Source: Pseudomonas sp. CROZ-RG-20F-R04-15
Lineage (GTDB): Bacteria > Pseudomonadota > Gammaproteobacteria > Pseudomonadales > Pseudomonadaceae
Reading direction: 5' to 3'
DNA: 64,000 nucleotides
Assembly (NCBI RefSeq): GCF_022662375.1
Contig: NZ_JAKNQL010000004.1
Location: forward strand, 290,732 to 354,731
Of this stretch, positions 47,066 to 55,350 are shown in pieces (position 1 is the stretch's first letter; the number at the start of each line of letters is the position of its first letter). The notes under the pieces were generated by a model. The model saw only the letters and a list, made by a program, of their open reading frames with translations. It had not been told where the DNA came from and ran no database searches. The position numbers and the translations under genes were made by a program.

Positions 47066-48793
47066 ATGGATTGCTGGTCGGTGCTGCACCTGCACGATGA
47101 CGCTGAAGCCCGCGACATCAAACGCGCCTATGCGCGCCTGTTGAAAACCTTCCGCCCCGATGAGGACGCCGAAGGTTTCCAGCGCCTGCGCGAAGCCTAC
47201 GAACAGGCGCTGGCGATTGCCCGGTGGCGCCTTGAAAACGCTGAGCCTGCGGACGAGGACGACGTCGCCGTGGCCACGGCATCCAGTACCTTTGCCGCAC
47301 TGGCATTCGATGCTGCGCTGGCAAACAAACACAGCCAGCCGCAAAACCCGGCGTGGGATTTTGCCGGTCTCGACTTTCCGCCCGTCAACCCGGCCGCTCC
47401 TGAGCCTTTTGCAGCGCCGGCGAAGGATGATGTTTTGCCTGTCGAGCCAGTGACCGCGGCCGCGGACTCAGAAGCGTATGCGCTTGAAGCGCAGGCCGCA
47501 CGGCAACTGCTTGAGGGGCTATCGCCCGACAACCTCGACGAGCGCTGGAGTCAGGCGCAACAGCAAGGCTGCGCCAAGGCCTTCGAAAGGCTGTTGCTGC
47601 AACTGTGTTTTGAACAGCCACAACTGCGCGCTCCGGTGCTGCACTGGGCCGTCGAGCAACTCGGATGGTTGGGGCCGTGGCAAGAAGTCCTGATCAATGA
47701 TCATCAGCGCGACCGGCTCGCCGAAAGCCTGATGTCCGACTATCGCAACACCCTGCAAGCGCTGCTCGAAAGTCAGAGCGAACGCGAATTCCTCAACGTG
47801 CTCAAACGCTACAGCGCCCAACCGTGGCTGCAGGTTTTCGATCGCCGCGAACAATGGCAGCAAACCCTGCTGCACTTGCTCAATGACAGCGAGTGGAGCG
47901 TGCCGCTGTTCGACCGCATCGGCCAGCTGTTCGGCTGGGATCACAGCAAAGGCCTGCACCCGCAACCGGTCTGGCTTTGGGACACGTTGATCGAACGCTG
48001 CGATCAGGAAAGCTTCTACGACAATCTGCGCGCCAAGGCTGAAAGCGACCGCACCTGGGCGGCCGACGTGCAAGCGGCGCATCTGCTGATCAATCCGCTC
48101 AAGCCGATGCAGCAGAAGAAAATCATCGACGGTTTTGGCCAGAACGAATGGCAGGCCTGCCACGATCTGTCGGAAAAGCTCAAATGGCGCTTCCCGGAAC
48201 TGCTAGCGCGATTACCTTATGCCGATGTTTTTTACTGGCGGCGGTTCTTCCCACGGCCCATCGCTGCCGAAACCTGGGTGCGCGTGTGGGCGGCCATTGC
48301 CTTGGCGCTATGCCTGATCTATCTGGGCCTTGGGAAAAGAAATTCCGCAGACCTTATCTTCATTCCAATGATATTTGCCTGCGTACCGGTATGGTTTTTC
48401 CGCTTCGCACTGAGTTGGTGGGTGGTGCTCACGGCCCATGTCATCGTGCCGGACCTGTGGCTCACCGAAAGCCTGATCCCACGCAAATGGAACCCTGACA
48501 CGCGCTGGCTGGTGATACGCCACGGAGTACCGCAAGGGGTGATGGTGCTGCTGTTTTCGCTGATGCTTGGCCCGCTGGGGGCGATCACTTATGTCGGCAC
48601 GCTGCTGATCGGGCTGGTGCACAAACGCCGTATCGGTTCGCTCGATCCGCAGTTGAGCAGCCGCCGCCCTTGGCTGACAGCGTTGCATTGGGCGCACTTC
48701 AGTCCGCTGCAATTGCTGTTTCTGGTGGTCATGACTGCGATTACGGCGGCCAGCAGACTGGGTTTTTCGCTCAGTCAACTCATGCCCGGCTAG
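47066..48793 (+). CDS. Membrane J-domain protein, HscC partner (DjlC-like)
   Basis: 575 aa from ATG 47066, with AAGGAG at 47053-47058; an upstream GTG start is rejected. The N-terminal J-like domain is CWSVLHLHDDAEARDIKRAYARLLKTFRPDEDAEGFQRLREAYEQAL, with R30-P31-D32 in place of the usual His-Pro-Asp. A long helical middle part follows (about 100-380). Four hydrophobic segments near the C-terminus make it a membrane protein. It resembles E. coli DjlB/DjlC, which stimulate HscC. The missing histidine may reflect this divergent subfamily, or altered Hsp70 stimulation. Confidence 0.82.
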   Translation: MDCWSVLHLHDDAEARDIKRAYARLLKTFRPDEDAEGFQRLREAYEQALAIARWRLENAEPADEDDVAVATASSTFAALAFDAALANKHSQPQNPAWDFAGLDFPPVNPAAPEPFAAPAKDDVLPVEPVTAAADSEAYALEAQAARQLLEGLSPDNLDERWSQAQQQGCAKAFERLLLQLCFEQPQLRAPVLHWAVEQLGWLGPWQEVLINDHQRDRLAESLMSDYRNTLQALLESQSEREFLNVLKRYSAQPWLQVFDRREQWQQTLLHLLNDSEWSVPLFDRIGQLFGWDHSKGLHPQPVWLWDTLIERCDQESFYDNLRAKAESDRTWAADVQAAHLLINPLKPMQQKKIIDGFGQNEWQACHDLSEKLKWRFPELLARLPYADVFYWRRFFPRPIAAETWVRVWAAIALALCLIYLGLGKRNSADLIFIPMIFACVPVWFFRFALSWWVVLTAHVIVPDLWLTESLIPRKWNPDTRWLVIRHGVPQGVMVLLFSLMLGPLGAITYVGTLLIGLVHKRRIGSLDPQLSSRRPWLTALHWAHFSPLQLLFLVVMTAITAASRLGFSLSQLMPG

Positions 48794-48813
48794 GCATGCA
48801 GCGCCAGTGTCGT

Positions 48814-48831
48814 CTGTCACCCAACCGTCAC
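48814..48831 (+). promoter_or_regulatory. Pho box before the acid phosphatase gene
   Basis: CTGTCAC (48814-48820), CCAA, CCGTCAC (48825-48831). These are two PhoB repeats of the CTGTCA type in the canonical 11-bp phase, with one mismatch in the second. A -10-like TAGCGT lies at 48842. Confidence 0.65.
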
Positions 48832-48890
48832 ATTCACTTGCTAGCGTCCGCCCGAAACATACTGAAACAATTAAGCAAGCGGGCTGACCG

Positions 48891-50585
48891 ATGAAAGACG
48901 AAACAGACAGCACTGACGCACCTGAATCCGATAACCCGACCGATACCAGCCGCCGCCGCTTCCTTGGCGGCGTGGCGGTACTGGGCGTCGGTGCCACGTT
49001 GACCGGATGCGGCAGCGCCGCTGATCAACCGGGCAAACCGACCGAACGCCCGCTGACGCCCGCCGAGCTGGACAAAGCCCTGCGCGATCAGGTGAAAACC
49101 GTGGTGGTGATCTACGCCGAGAACCGCAGCTTCAACAACCTGTTCGGTGATTTCCCCGGTGTCGAAAAACCGCTGGCAGCGCTCAAGCCCGGCGACTATC
49201 AACAACGTGACCGCGACGGCTCGCTGCTGCAAACCCTGCCGCCCGTCTGGGGCGGCGTCCTGCAAATCGGCCCGCAAACCCTCGATGGCGTGACCTACCC
49301 CAGCGCCACGCAGTTTCAGGAAAACCTGGCCAACGCACCGTTCGCTCTCAAAGGCCCGAACGCCGAAGATTTGCCATTCGGTCTGGTGACCCGCGATTTG
49401 TGGCATGTGTTTTATCAGAACCAGATGCAGATCAACGGCGGCAAGAACGACGGCTTTGTCGCCTGGGCCGACTCCGGTGGCTTGACCATGGGCCACTACG
49501 CCCAGAGCCGGTATTCACTGCGCCTGTGGGACGTCGCGCAGGAATTCGTGCTGTGCGACAACTTCTTCCAGGGCGCTTTTGGTGGCTCGTTCCTCAATCA
49601 CCAGTACCTGATCAGCGCCACCGCGCCGTTCTATCCGGACGTTGCCAACTCGGTGGCCAAATCACAGATCGCCGCGCTGCAAAGTGACAATCCAGCCGAT
49701 CCGCGCCTCAAGCCGCTGGACGCATCACCGGCCAGCGCCATGACCGGCCCGCCGCAGTTCGGCCCAAGTGCACTGACCCCGGATGGCTTCGGCGTCAATA
49801 CCCTCGCCCCGCCCTACTGGCCCACGTGGATTCGCGATCCGGAGCGCCCGGCGTACTCCAAAGCGGATCTGCCCAACGTCATGGTGCCGCAAACCCACGA
49901 ACACATCGGCGACAAGCTGTCGAAAAAGAACATCGATTGGGCCTGGTACGCCGGCGCGTGGCAGGCGACGCTGGATCAATACAAGGATTCCGGCGGCATT
50001 CCGAAGATTCCCAATTTTCAGTATCACCACCAGCCGTTCAACTACTTCAAGCAGCAAGGCCCGGAAAACCCGCAAGAGCGCAATAAACGCCTGCGCGATG
50101 CCGGTCTGGGCGATGAGTCGAGCAGCAACAAATTCTTCGCCGATGCCGAAGCGGGCAAGTTACCGGCGGTGAGTTTCTACAAACCCCAGGGCAACCTGAA
50201 CATGCACGCCGGCTATGCCGACGTGGCGTCCGGGGATCGGCACATCGTCCGCGCGCTGAAAGTGCTGCGCGAAAGCCCGCAATGGCAAAACATGGTGGTG
50301 ATCGTCACGGTCGACGAAAACGGCGGCTGGTGGGATCACGTCGCACCGCCCAAGGGGGACCGCTGGGGCCCGGGGTCACGCGTGCCAGCGTTGGTGGTGT
50401 CGCCGTTTGCGCGCAAAGGCACGGTGGATCACACGATCTACGACACGGCGTCGATCCTGCGGCTGATCACTCGCGTCTTCCAGTTGGAAACCCTCGACGG
50501 CCTCAAACAACGGGACGAGGCGATGATTGCCCGGGGCCAGAAGCCCATGGGCGATCTGACCAACGCTCTGCATTTTCAGGCCTGA
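48891..50585 (+). CDS. Acid phosphatase, AcpA / phosphoesterase family
   Basis: 564 aa. A Tat-type signal SRRRFLGGVAVLGVG overlaps a lipobox (ATLTGC, cysteine about residue 43), so it may be exported folded and possibly lipidated. The phosphoesterase family (PF04185-type) is seen in VVVIYAENRSFNNLFGDFPG near residue 75 and VIVTVDENGGWWDHVAPPKGDRWGPGSRVPALVVSPFA near residues 470-510, the metal-binding active site. It releases phosphate from organic esters in the periplasm. A phospholipase C activity, as in relatives, is possible. The Pho box upstream indicates phosphate-starvation induction. Confidence 0.88.
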   Translation: MKDETDSTDAPESDNPTDTSRRRFLGGVAVLGVGATLTGCGSAADQPGKPTERPLTPAELDKALRDQVKTVVVIYAENRSFNNLFGDFPGVEKPLAALKPGDYQQRDRDGSLLQTLPPVWGGVLQIGPQTLDGVTYPSATQFQENLANAPFALKGPNAEDLPFGLVTRDLWHVFYQNQMQINGGKNDGFVAWADSGGLTMGHYAQSRYSLRLWDVAQEFVLCDNFFQGAFGGSFLNHQYLISATAPFYPDVANSVAKSQIAALQSDNPADPRLKPLDASPASAMTGPPQFGPSALTPDGFGVNTLAPPYWPTWIRDPERPAYSKADLPNVMVPQTHEHIGDKLSKKNIDWAWYAGAWQATLDQYKDSGGIPKIPNFQYHHQPFNYFKQQGPENPQERNKRLRDAGLGDESSSNKFFADAEAGKLPAVSFYKPQGNLNMHAGYADVASGDRHIVRALKVLRESPQWQNMVVIVTVDENGGWWDHVAPPKGDRWGPGSRVPALVVSPFARKGTVDHTIYDTASILRLITRVFQLETLDGLKQRDEAMIARGQKPMGDLTNALHFQA

Positions 50586-50705
50586 AAACCAGCCCTGCGA
50601 GTTTGCGCAAAAATCTGCCGATGACGGCTTCTCTGTCAAACGCGGCTGATCCACTATGAGCCGCCCCCGATACGCGGGGGAACCGACGCTGAAAAGGATC
50701 TGAGC

Positions 50706-51893
50706 ATGTTCAAACTCGCAGGATTTAACCCGACCGCACTCGCTCTAGCCGCACTCACGCTGAGCGCGACCGCCCACGCCGATGTCGATCTGAAACTGGG
50801 CAGCACCGAACGCGTTACCCGCCTCTTCGCTTACCCCAACAACTGCAACGTGATCTGCTTCCGCAACTGGACGCTGGAACAGACTGTCACCCACTACCTG
50901 AGCCAGAGCGTGCAACGCGATGGTTATGCCGATGCCAAAGTGCTGGTGAAAACCGATAACGGCCAGCTCTACGCCGAAATCACCGGCGTGCCTAAGGATT
51001 ACGACAAACCGTTGTCGGCGCTGCTGGACGCAGGAGATCTGGCCTACACCGGCGCCAGCAAACTCAACGCCGACGGTAAATGGGCCTACAGCTGGTATCT
51101 GTTCCTGCCGCTGGGCATGGCCCTGGAAAACCGTAAAAGTGTCGAGTTGCTGCACTTTCCGCCGGATTACTCGCTGACCCAGGCACAGGATTATCTGCGG
51201 TCGAACACCACCGATCGCTGGGCGACGTTGCTGACTGACAACGGCATTCCGGCCGGGCAAACCCCCGCTTATCAAACCATCATCGACATCGCCCCGATTG
51301 CCGCGCCGTCCAATGCCGGCAGCGATCTGGAAGGCGTGTATGACTACTTCAAGGATTACCAGACCACGCTGGTCAAACAGTTCAGCCAGACTGCCAGCGG
51401 CACGACGCTGCCGATGGTCGCGTTCGGCGCGCCGGTGCGTAACTGGATCAAGCAGCAATACGGACCAACCGTGAATGTCTTGGGGCTGGCGACCATCAGC
51501 CCGAGCGAAGGCGTGAAAGTGCCGGTGCTGGGCTCCAACCACCCGAGTTACATCTGGTACGCCGCCGACCCGAAGAGCTACACCGGCGACGATGCGCAAG
51601 CCAAAGCCGATGCGGCGGGTCTGAAAGTCATGGGTCAGGATTTGAGCGCCGCTTGCTGGCAGGCCGGAATGGGCAGCAAACCGGGCAGCGATGCGCAAAC
51701 AACGCTCAACAGTTGCACACAGACGTGGCAGGTCACGCAGAAAGTCAAAACCTGCGAGCTGTTCTACACCTCGATCCGCAATCTGACCCCGGAACAGGCC
51801 ACCGCCAAGTGCGCGACCACCCCGATCAAGGCGCAACTGAAACAATTGCAGGCACCGCTGCCAGCCACCGCAATCCCCGCCCCGCACCTGTAA
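50706..51893 (+). CDS. Secreted protein of unknown function
   Basis: 395 aa with a signal peptide ending SATAHADVD (about 25 residues). The mature part contains several cysteines: CNVICFRNW near the start, and SAACWQAG, SCTQTW, TCELFYT and KCATTP near the C-terminus. This suggests disulfides in the periplasm. No domain was recognised. It follows the acid phosphatase by 120 bp and may belong to the same phosphate-stress unit, although the gap has its own hairpin (CCCCCG/CGGGGG near 50666-50682). The gene is complete with no sign of damage. Confidence 0.7.
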   Translation: MFKLAGFNPTALALAALTLSATAHADVDLKLGSTERVTRLFAYPNNCNVICFRNWTLEQTVTHYLSQSVQRDGYADAKVLVKTDNGQLYAEITGVPKDYDKPLSALLDAGDLAYTGASKLNADGKWAYSWYLFLPLGMALENRKSVELLHFPPDYSLTQAQDYLRSNTTDRWATLLTDNGIPAGQTPAYQTIIDIAPIAAPSNAGSDLEGVYDYFKDYQTTLVKQFSQTASGTTLPMVAFGAPVRNWIKQQYGPTVNVLGLATISPSEGVKVPVLGSNHPSYIWYAADPKSYTGDDAQAKADAAGLKVMGQDLSAACWQAGMGSKPGSDAQTTLNSCTQTWQVTQKVKTCELFYTSIRNLTPEQATAKCATTPIKAQLKQLQAPLPATAIPAPHL

Positions 51894-51903
51894 TCGCCTG
51901 AAG

Positions 51904-51935
51904 CCTTCCCGTGTCAGCCAAGGCTGACGCGGGAA
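51904..51935. terminator. Hairpin after the secreted-protein gene
   Basis: TTCCCGTGTCAGCC, a 2-nt loop, then GGCTGACGCGGGAA: a strong stem with one mismatch and no T-run after it. It may end transcription with Rho or stabilise the mRNA. Confidence 0.45.
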
Positions 51936-51949
51936 AGCGTATAAATCGC

Positions 51950-51965
51950 CTGTCAGATCTGACAG
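51950..51965. promoter_or_regulatory. LexA-like palindrome at the SET gene promoter
   Basis: CTGTCAGATCTGACAG is a perfect 16-bp palindrome fitting CTGT-N8-ACAG. It covers a possible -35 CTGACA (51959-51964), which is followed after 16 bp by TAATAG (51981-51986). The gene starts at 52074. The centre is less AT-rich than typical LexA boxes. Confidence 0.5.
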
Positions 51966-52073
51966 TAGACCGGCTATACCTAATAGGCCACGATTGGATC
52001 CAAGCGCAGGAATTGCACTGCTGACAGGACGTCAACCCAAGGAAGTCGCAAGAGCCTTGCGACAAGGACTGCT

Positions 52074-52598
52074 ATGAATATCCACGCCAGGGCGCACTCG
52101 CCGCCACGCGATACTGAAGGCATCTATCCCTTCGCCGGCCTGCCCGTGCGCCTGGGGTTTCCGGCCAGCGCCGATTTCGAAATCCTTCAGGATCGATACG
52201 GTGCCCCTGCGGCGGTCGCCGCGCGGCGCGAGTTCCTGCACACCCGCCGGATGTGCCGGGTGTCCGGGCAATTACTGCCGTATCGCTGTCGCCAGACCCG
52301 ACAATTGCTGACGGGCATCCACATCTACGATCCGCGCTTTTGCGGTTTGATCGAACACGCCTGCGACCCCAACGTGTTTCTCGACATGAGCGAGTTATGG
52401 TTGTGGGCGTTGAAAGATATCCACCGGGGCGAACGGCTGACCATGGACTACACCGCCACTGAAGACAAACTGCTGCACCAGTTTGCCTGCGGTTGCGGTT
52501 CACCACGCTGCCGTGGGTGGATCACCGGTTACGACGAACCACCCAGTCTCGAAGGCCAGCACTTTCTACAGCGCTGGCGGCATTCAGGGTCGCGCTGA
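52074..52598 (+). CDS. Small SET-domain protein-lysine methyltransferase
   Basis: 174 aa. The C-terminal half has the SET core: LIEHACDPNVFLD (NHSxxPN-like), WLWALKDIHRGERLTMDYTATEDK (catalytic tyrosine in DY), and a post-SET cluster CGCGSPRCRGWI. The N-terminal part is shorter than in eukaryotic SET proteins and has no signal peptide. It would transfer methyl groups from SAM to lysine in an unidentified protein. It lies convergent to carbonic anhydrase, 8 bp apart, behind a LexA-like palindrome. Confidence 0.82.
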   Translation: MNIHARAHSPPRDTEGIYPFAGLPVRLGFPASADFEILQDRYGAPAAVAARREFLHTRRMCRVSGQLLPYRCRQTRQLLTGIHIYDPRFCGLIEHACDPNVFLDMSELWLWALKDIHRGERLTMDYTATEDKLLHQFACGCGSPRCRGWITGYDEPPSLEGQHFLQRWRHSGSR

Positions 52599-52606
52599 AA
52601 GCTGAG

Positions 52607-53251
52607 CTATACCGCGCCAACCGGACGCAAACGATACTGCGGCGGTAATTGCTCGAACCCACTGATGGTGGTGTTCAGACTTTTCCAGCGGCCATCCTTG
52701 ATGCCGTAGATGCATCCGTGGATCGACAGGCTCTGCCCGCGATGCCAGGCGTTCTGGATGATGCTGGTGTGGGCGACATTGGCCACTTGCTGGATCACGT
52801 TGAGTTCGCACATCCGATCAACCTGCTCTTCTTCGGTCGGCAGCTTGGCCAGCTCTTCGCGCTTTTCGTAGTACAGGTCGCGGATCGAGCGCAGCCAGCC
52901 GTCGATCAGGCCGAACTGCCGGTCCTGCATCGACGCGCGCACACCGCCGCAGCCGTAGTGGCCGGTGACGAGGATGTGTTTGACCTTGAGTACGTCGACC
53001 GCGTACTGGATCACCGACAGACAGTTGAGGTCGGTGTGCAGTACGACGTTGGCGACGTTGCGGTGGACGAACAGATCGCCCGGCAGCATGCCGACGATCT
53101 CGTTGGCCGGCACACGCGCATCGGAACAACCGATCCACAGGTATTCAGGGGTTTGCTGGCGCGCCAGTTTGGCGAAGAAATCCGGGTCTTCCTTGGTGAT
53201 CGCGTCAGCCCAACGCTCGTTGTTATCAATCAGGTCTTGTAAGTCGTGCAT
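52607..53251 (-). CDS. can: Beta-carbonic anhydrase
   Basis: 214 aa from the ATG at 53251 (MHDLQDLIDNNERWADAI); a TTG five codons up is rejected. Zinc ligands of the beta class are visible: CSDARVP (Cys, with the Asp-Arg dyad) and TGHYGCGGVRA (His, Cys). It hydrates CO2 to bicarbonate in the cytoplasm. In P. aeruginosa it lies near rimI too (recall), so this marks the return to the conserved backbone. Confidence 0.95.
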   Translation of the reverse strand: MHDLQDLIDNNERWADAITKEDPDFFAKLARQQTPEYLWIGCSDARVPANEIVGMLPGDLFVHRNVANVVLHTDLNCLSVIQYAVDVLKVKHILVTGHYGCGGVRASMQDRQFGLIDGWLRSIRDLYYEKREELAKLPTEEEQVDRMCELNVIQQVANVAHTSIIQNAWHRGQSLSIHGCIYGIKDGRWKSLNTTISGFEQLPPQYRLRPVGAV

Positions 53252-53392
53252 GCTGTAAGGCCTCAAGAAAGATGCGCTGGTATGACAGACGACCGCCCGT
53301 CGGGGTCACGCCGCCAGCGCAAGTGATTTCATTGGAATTCTCGTGTGCCCGGTGAGTCCACCTAAGTAAGGCCCACAGTATGAGGAATTGCC

Positions 53393-53797
53393 ATGAATGA
53401 TTCACGACGCCCTTACGATGCGGTGCAACCAGAACCCATCGATGATAACGAAGACCGCATGGGTTCGGTGCATGAGCTGGATTTTGATGAAGACGAGCCC
53501 AGCGCGAAGATTGGTGATGAGATTCCGCAACGTGAACGTGAGCAGTTGATGCCGCGTGAACGGGTGCGTGAGGCGGGTATGACCGGGGCCTCGATCAGTG
53601 ATCATGAGCCGACGGACGATGACCTGAGCCCGGAAACGCTGATTCATGAAGACGGCGCGCGGGATGCCGAGGAAGCGGGTCAAGGCAATCAGGCGGATTG
53701 GGATTTGAGCATTGTCGATGAGGATGACATCGGCGGCGGCAATGGCCTGGATGAAGCGGAGCTGGCGCGGCGCGATCCGCTGGATGGCAACCGCTAA
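53393..53797 (+). CDS. Acidic, probably disordered protein of unknown function
   Basis: 134 aa with a very high content of Asp and Glu (HELDFDEDEPSAKIGDEIPQ, HEPTDDDLSPETLIHEDGARDAEEA, LSIVDEDDIGGGNGLDEAEL). There is no cysteine, signal or membrane segment, so it is probably unfolded in solution. The same small gene often lies between the carbonic anhydrase and rimI genes in pseudomonads and is sometimes annotated as a serine kinase/phosphatase without clear support. The function is unknown. Confidence 0.75.
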   Translation: MNDSRRPYDAVQPEPIDDNEDRMGSVHELDFDEDEPSAKIGDEIPQREREQLMPRERVREAGMTGASISDHEPTDDDLSPETLIHEDGARDAEEAGQGNQADWDLSIVDEDDIGGGNGLDEAELARRDPLDGNR

Positions 53798-53820
53798 TCG
53801 TCGCGGCCTGACAGAACGCC

Positions 53821-53913
53821 TTCGCGAGCAAGCTCGCTCTCACAGGGGTTTTGGGGTGCGCACAAATTGGTGAACGCCCTGAGTCCAATGTGGGAGCGAG
53901 CCTGCTCGCGAAG
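53821..53913. repeat. REP pair in divergent orientation
   Basis: CGCGAGCAAGCTCGCTCTCACA (53823-53844) comes first and TGTGGGAGCGAGCCTGCTCG later (53889 on), the reverse order of the usual doublets, separated by about 45 bp. Confidence 0.85.
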
Positions 53914-53926
53914 CTTTTAAAGGCGA

Positions 53927-54379
53927 TCAGTCAACCAGGGTGCAGGCCATGACCACCGCGTCTTCACGCCCGCCCACCGCCGGATAATAATCCCGACGCC
54001 GGCCAATCTCGTTGAAGCCATAACGCTCGTACAACTTGAACGCGCCCGTATTGCTGTCACGCACTTCCAGAAAACATTCCCGCGCCGAAGCCGCATACGC
54101 CCGCGACATCAGATGCTCAAGCAACGTCAGCCCCAGCCCGCGCCCCTGATTCTCCGGTTTGACCGTGATGTTGAGCAGATGCGCTTCATCCAGAATGATC
54201 TGCACCACCCCATGCCCGACCTGTTGCTCACCTTCAAACATCAGCCAGATCTGGTACTTGCCCAGCCCGTCGAGAAAGATTCCGCGAGTCCACGGATGGC
54301 TGTAGGCGGCGTACTCGATTTTCAGCACGGTTTCCAGATCCGCCTCGGTCATCGGGCGGAACGATACAGCGTCACTCAT
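53927..54379 (-). CDS. rimI: Ribosomal-protein-alanine N-acetyltransferase RimI
   Basis: 150 aa GNAT protein. It acetylates the N-terminus of ribosomal protein S18. Motif A is LLNITVKPENQGRGLGLTLLEHL (Q/RxxGxG/A at NQGRGLG), and ECFLEVRDSNTGAFKLYERYGFNEIGRRRDYYPA completes the fold. Its start overlaps the end of holD by 8 bp, the same holD-rimI pairing as in E. coli. Confidence 0.95.
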   Translation of the reverse strand: MSDAVSFRPMTEADLETVLKIEYAAYSHPWTRGIFLDGLGKYQIWLMFEGEQQVGHGVVQIILDEAHLLNITVKPENQGRGLGLTLLEHLMSRAYAASARECFLEVRDSNTGAFKLYERYGFNEIGRRRDYYPAVGGREDAVVMACTLVD

Positions 54380-55169
54380 TCGATTCTTTCCAGCGCGCCA
54401 TCAGCCGACGCATGGCTTGCCACACAGCGGCCTTGCGCTGTGGCTCTTCCATTAACAATTCCAGACCGGGAATGGCCCAGGCCGAGCCCAGACCTTCGAT
54501 CTGCAACTCACGATTGAACGCTTCGGCGTCCGCTTCGCCGGCAAAACGCACCGCCGGCAGGCCAATCAGCCACAGGCAGGCGCACGGTGCGGCTTCCATT
54601 TGCACGGAAAGGAAACCCTGCACAAAGTCACGCGCCGCTTCCGGGCCCTGATCCATGGTGCCGCGATTGAGCCACGGCCAACGCACAGGCTCGCCGACGA
54701 TCTGCGGAGCATCCGGCAGACCGGCGGCACGCAACATGTCTTTCAGCAGCAAATACGCCGGATCGCGACTCTGGAACGGTTCGCCTGTGGGTAACTCGAC
54801 CAACAGCAGGCAACGCCCGGCGCGCAGCAATTGCAGAGCAAAACGTGGTGGTGGCACGGGCGCCGGTTTGGCGACCACTGGCGTGTCGTCGGCCTCTTCC
54901 GCCGGTTTGGCGTTGGTCCGCGTGCTGGCCAACGAAGGGCGCGGCACGTCGATCTTTGGTCGTTCGGCCGGACGAACGGCAGGCTGCGCAGGCGCTTCGA
55001 CCTGCGGCGCAGGCGCCACCGGGGTCTCTACCTCGGGCTCGGGCATGTCCAGCAGCTCGGGCCGCGAAGGCGCGGCGAAGGGCAATTCGGTGCGCGGCAG
55101 CCAGTTGACCACCTGCATGGCGTTCAAATAGGCGCGGCGGCGGGACTCGATTAGCAAAGGGTCGGCCAC
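54372..55169 (-). CDS. holD: DNA polymerase III psi subunit (HolD), long pseudomonad form
   Basis: 265 aa if the GTG at 55169 is used (VADPLLIESRRRAYLNAMQVVNWLP). The N-terminal RRRAYLNAMQVVNWLPR aligns with the start of E. coli psi (about 137 aa), and the C-terminal half resembles the psi fold. A proline/alanine/glutamate-rich linker (residues about 55-125) makes the protein twice as long and has led to TonB-type annotations. Psi links the clamp loader chi-psi pair to SSB. The assignment rests on synteny with rimI and on recall that the P. aeruginosa counterpart was identified as psi. Confidence 0.8.
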   Translation of the reverse strand: MADPLLIESRRRAYLNAMQVVNWLPRTELPFAAPSRPELLDMPEPEVETPVAPAPQVEAPAQPAVRPAERPKIDVPRPSLASTRTNAKPAEEADDTPVVAKPAPVPPPRFALQLLRAGRCLLLVELPTGEPFQSRDPAYLLLKDMLRAAGLPDAPQIVGEPVRWPWLNRGTMDQGPEAARDFVQGFLSVQMEAAPCACLWLIGLPAVRFAGEADAEAFNRELQIEGLGSAWAIPGLELLMEEPQRKAAVWQAMRRLMARWKESNE

Positions 55170-55350
55170 TTGTGGATAACTGAAGTGGGCTGATTCTACC
55201 GCCCTTCGTTCAAGATCGCTTGCTGTTGATCGATAGCCTTTACCTAAGCTCGCCCCTTGGAAAATGCGACAGCCCGTCCCGAGAGTGAATCGCATCCTTC
55301 GCGATGCAGTACAATCGCGGCTTTTAATCGTCAACCAGCCGGCCATTCCG

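Noticed and set aside
54372..55169. TonB energy transducer
   Set aside because: Only the proline-rich stretch suggests it. There is no N-terminal membrane anchor, and the position beside rimI and the N-terminal motif fit HolD.
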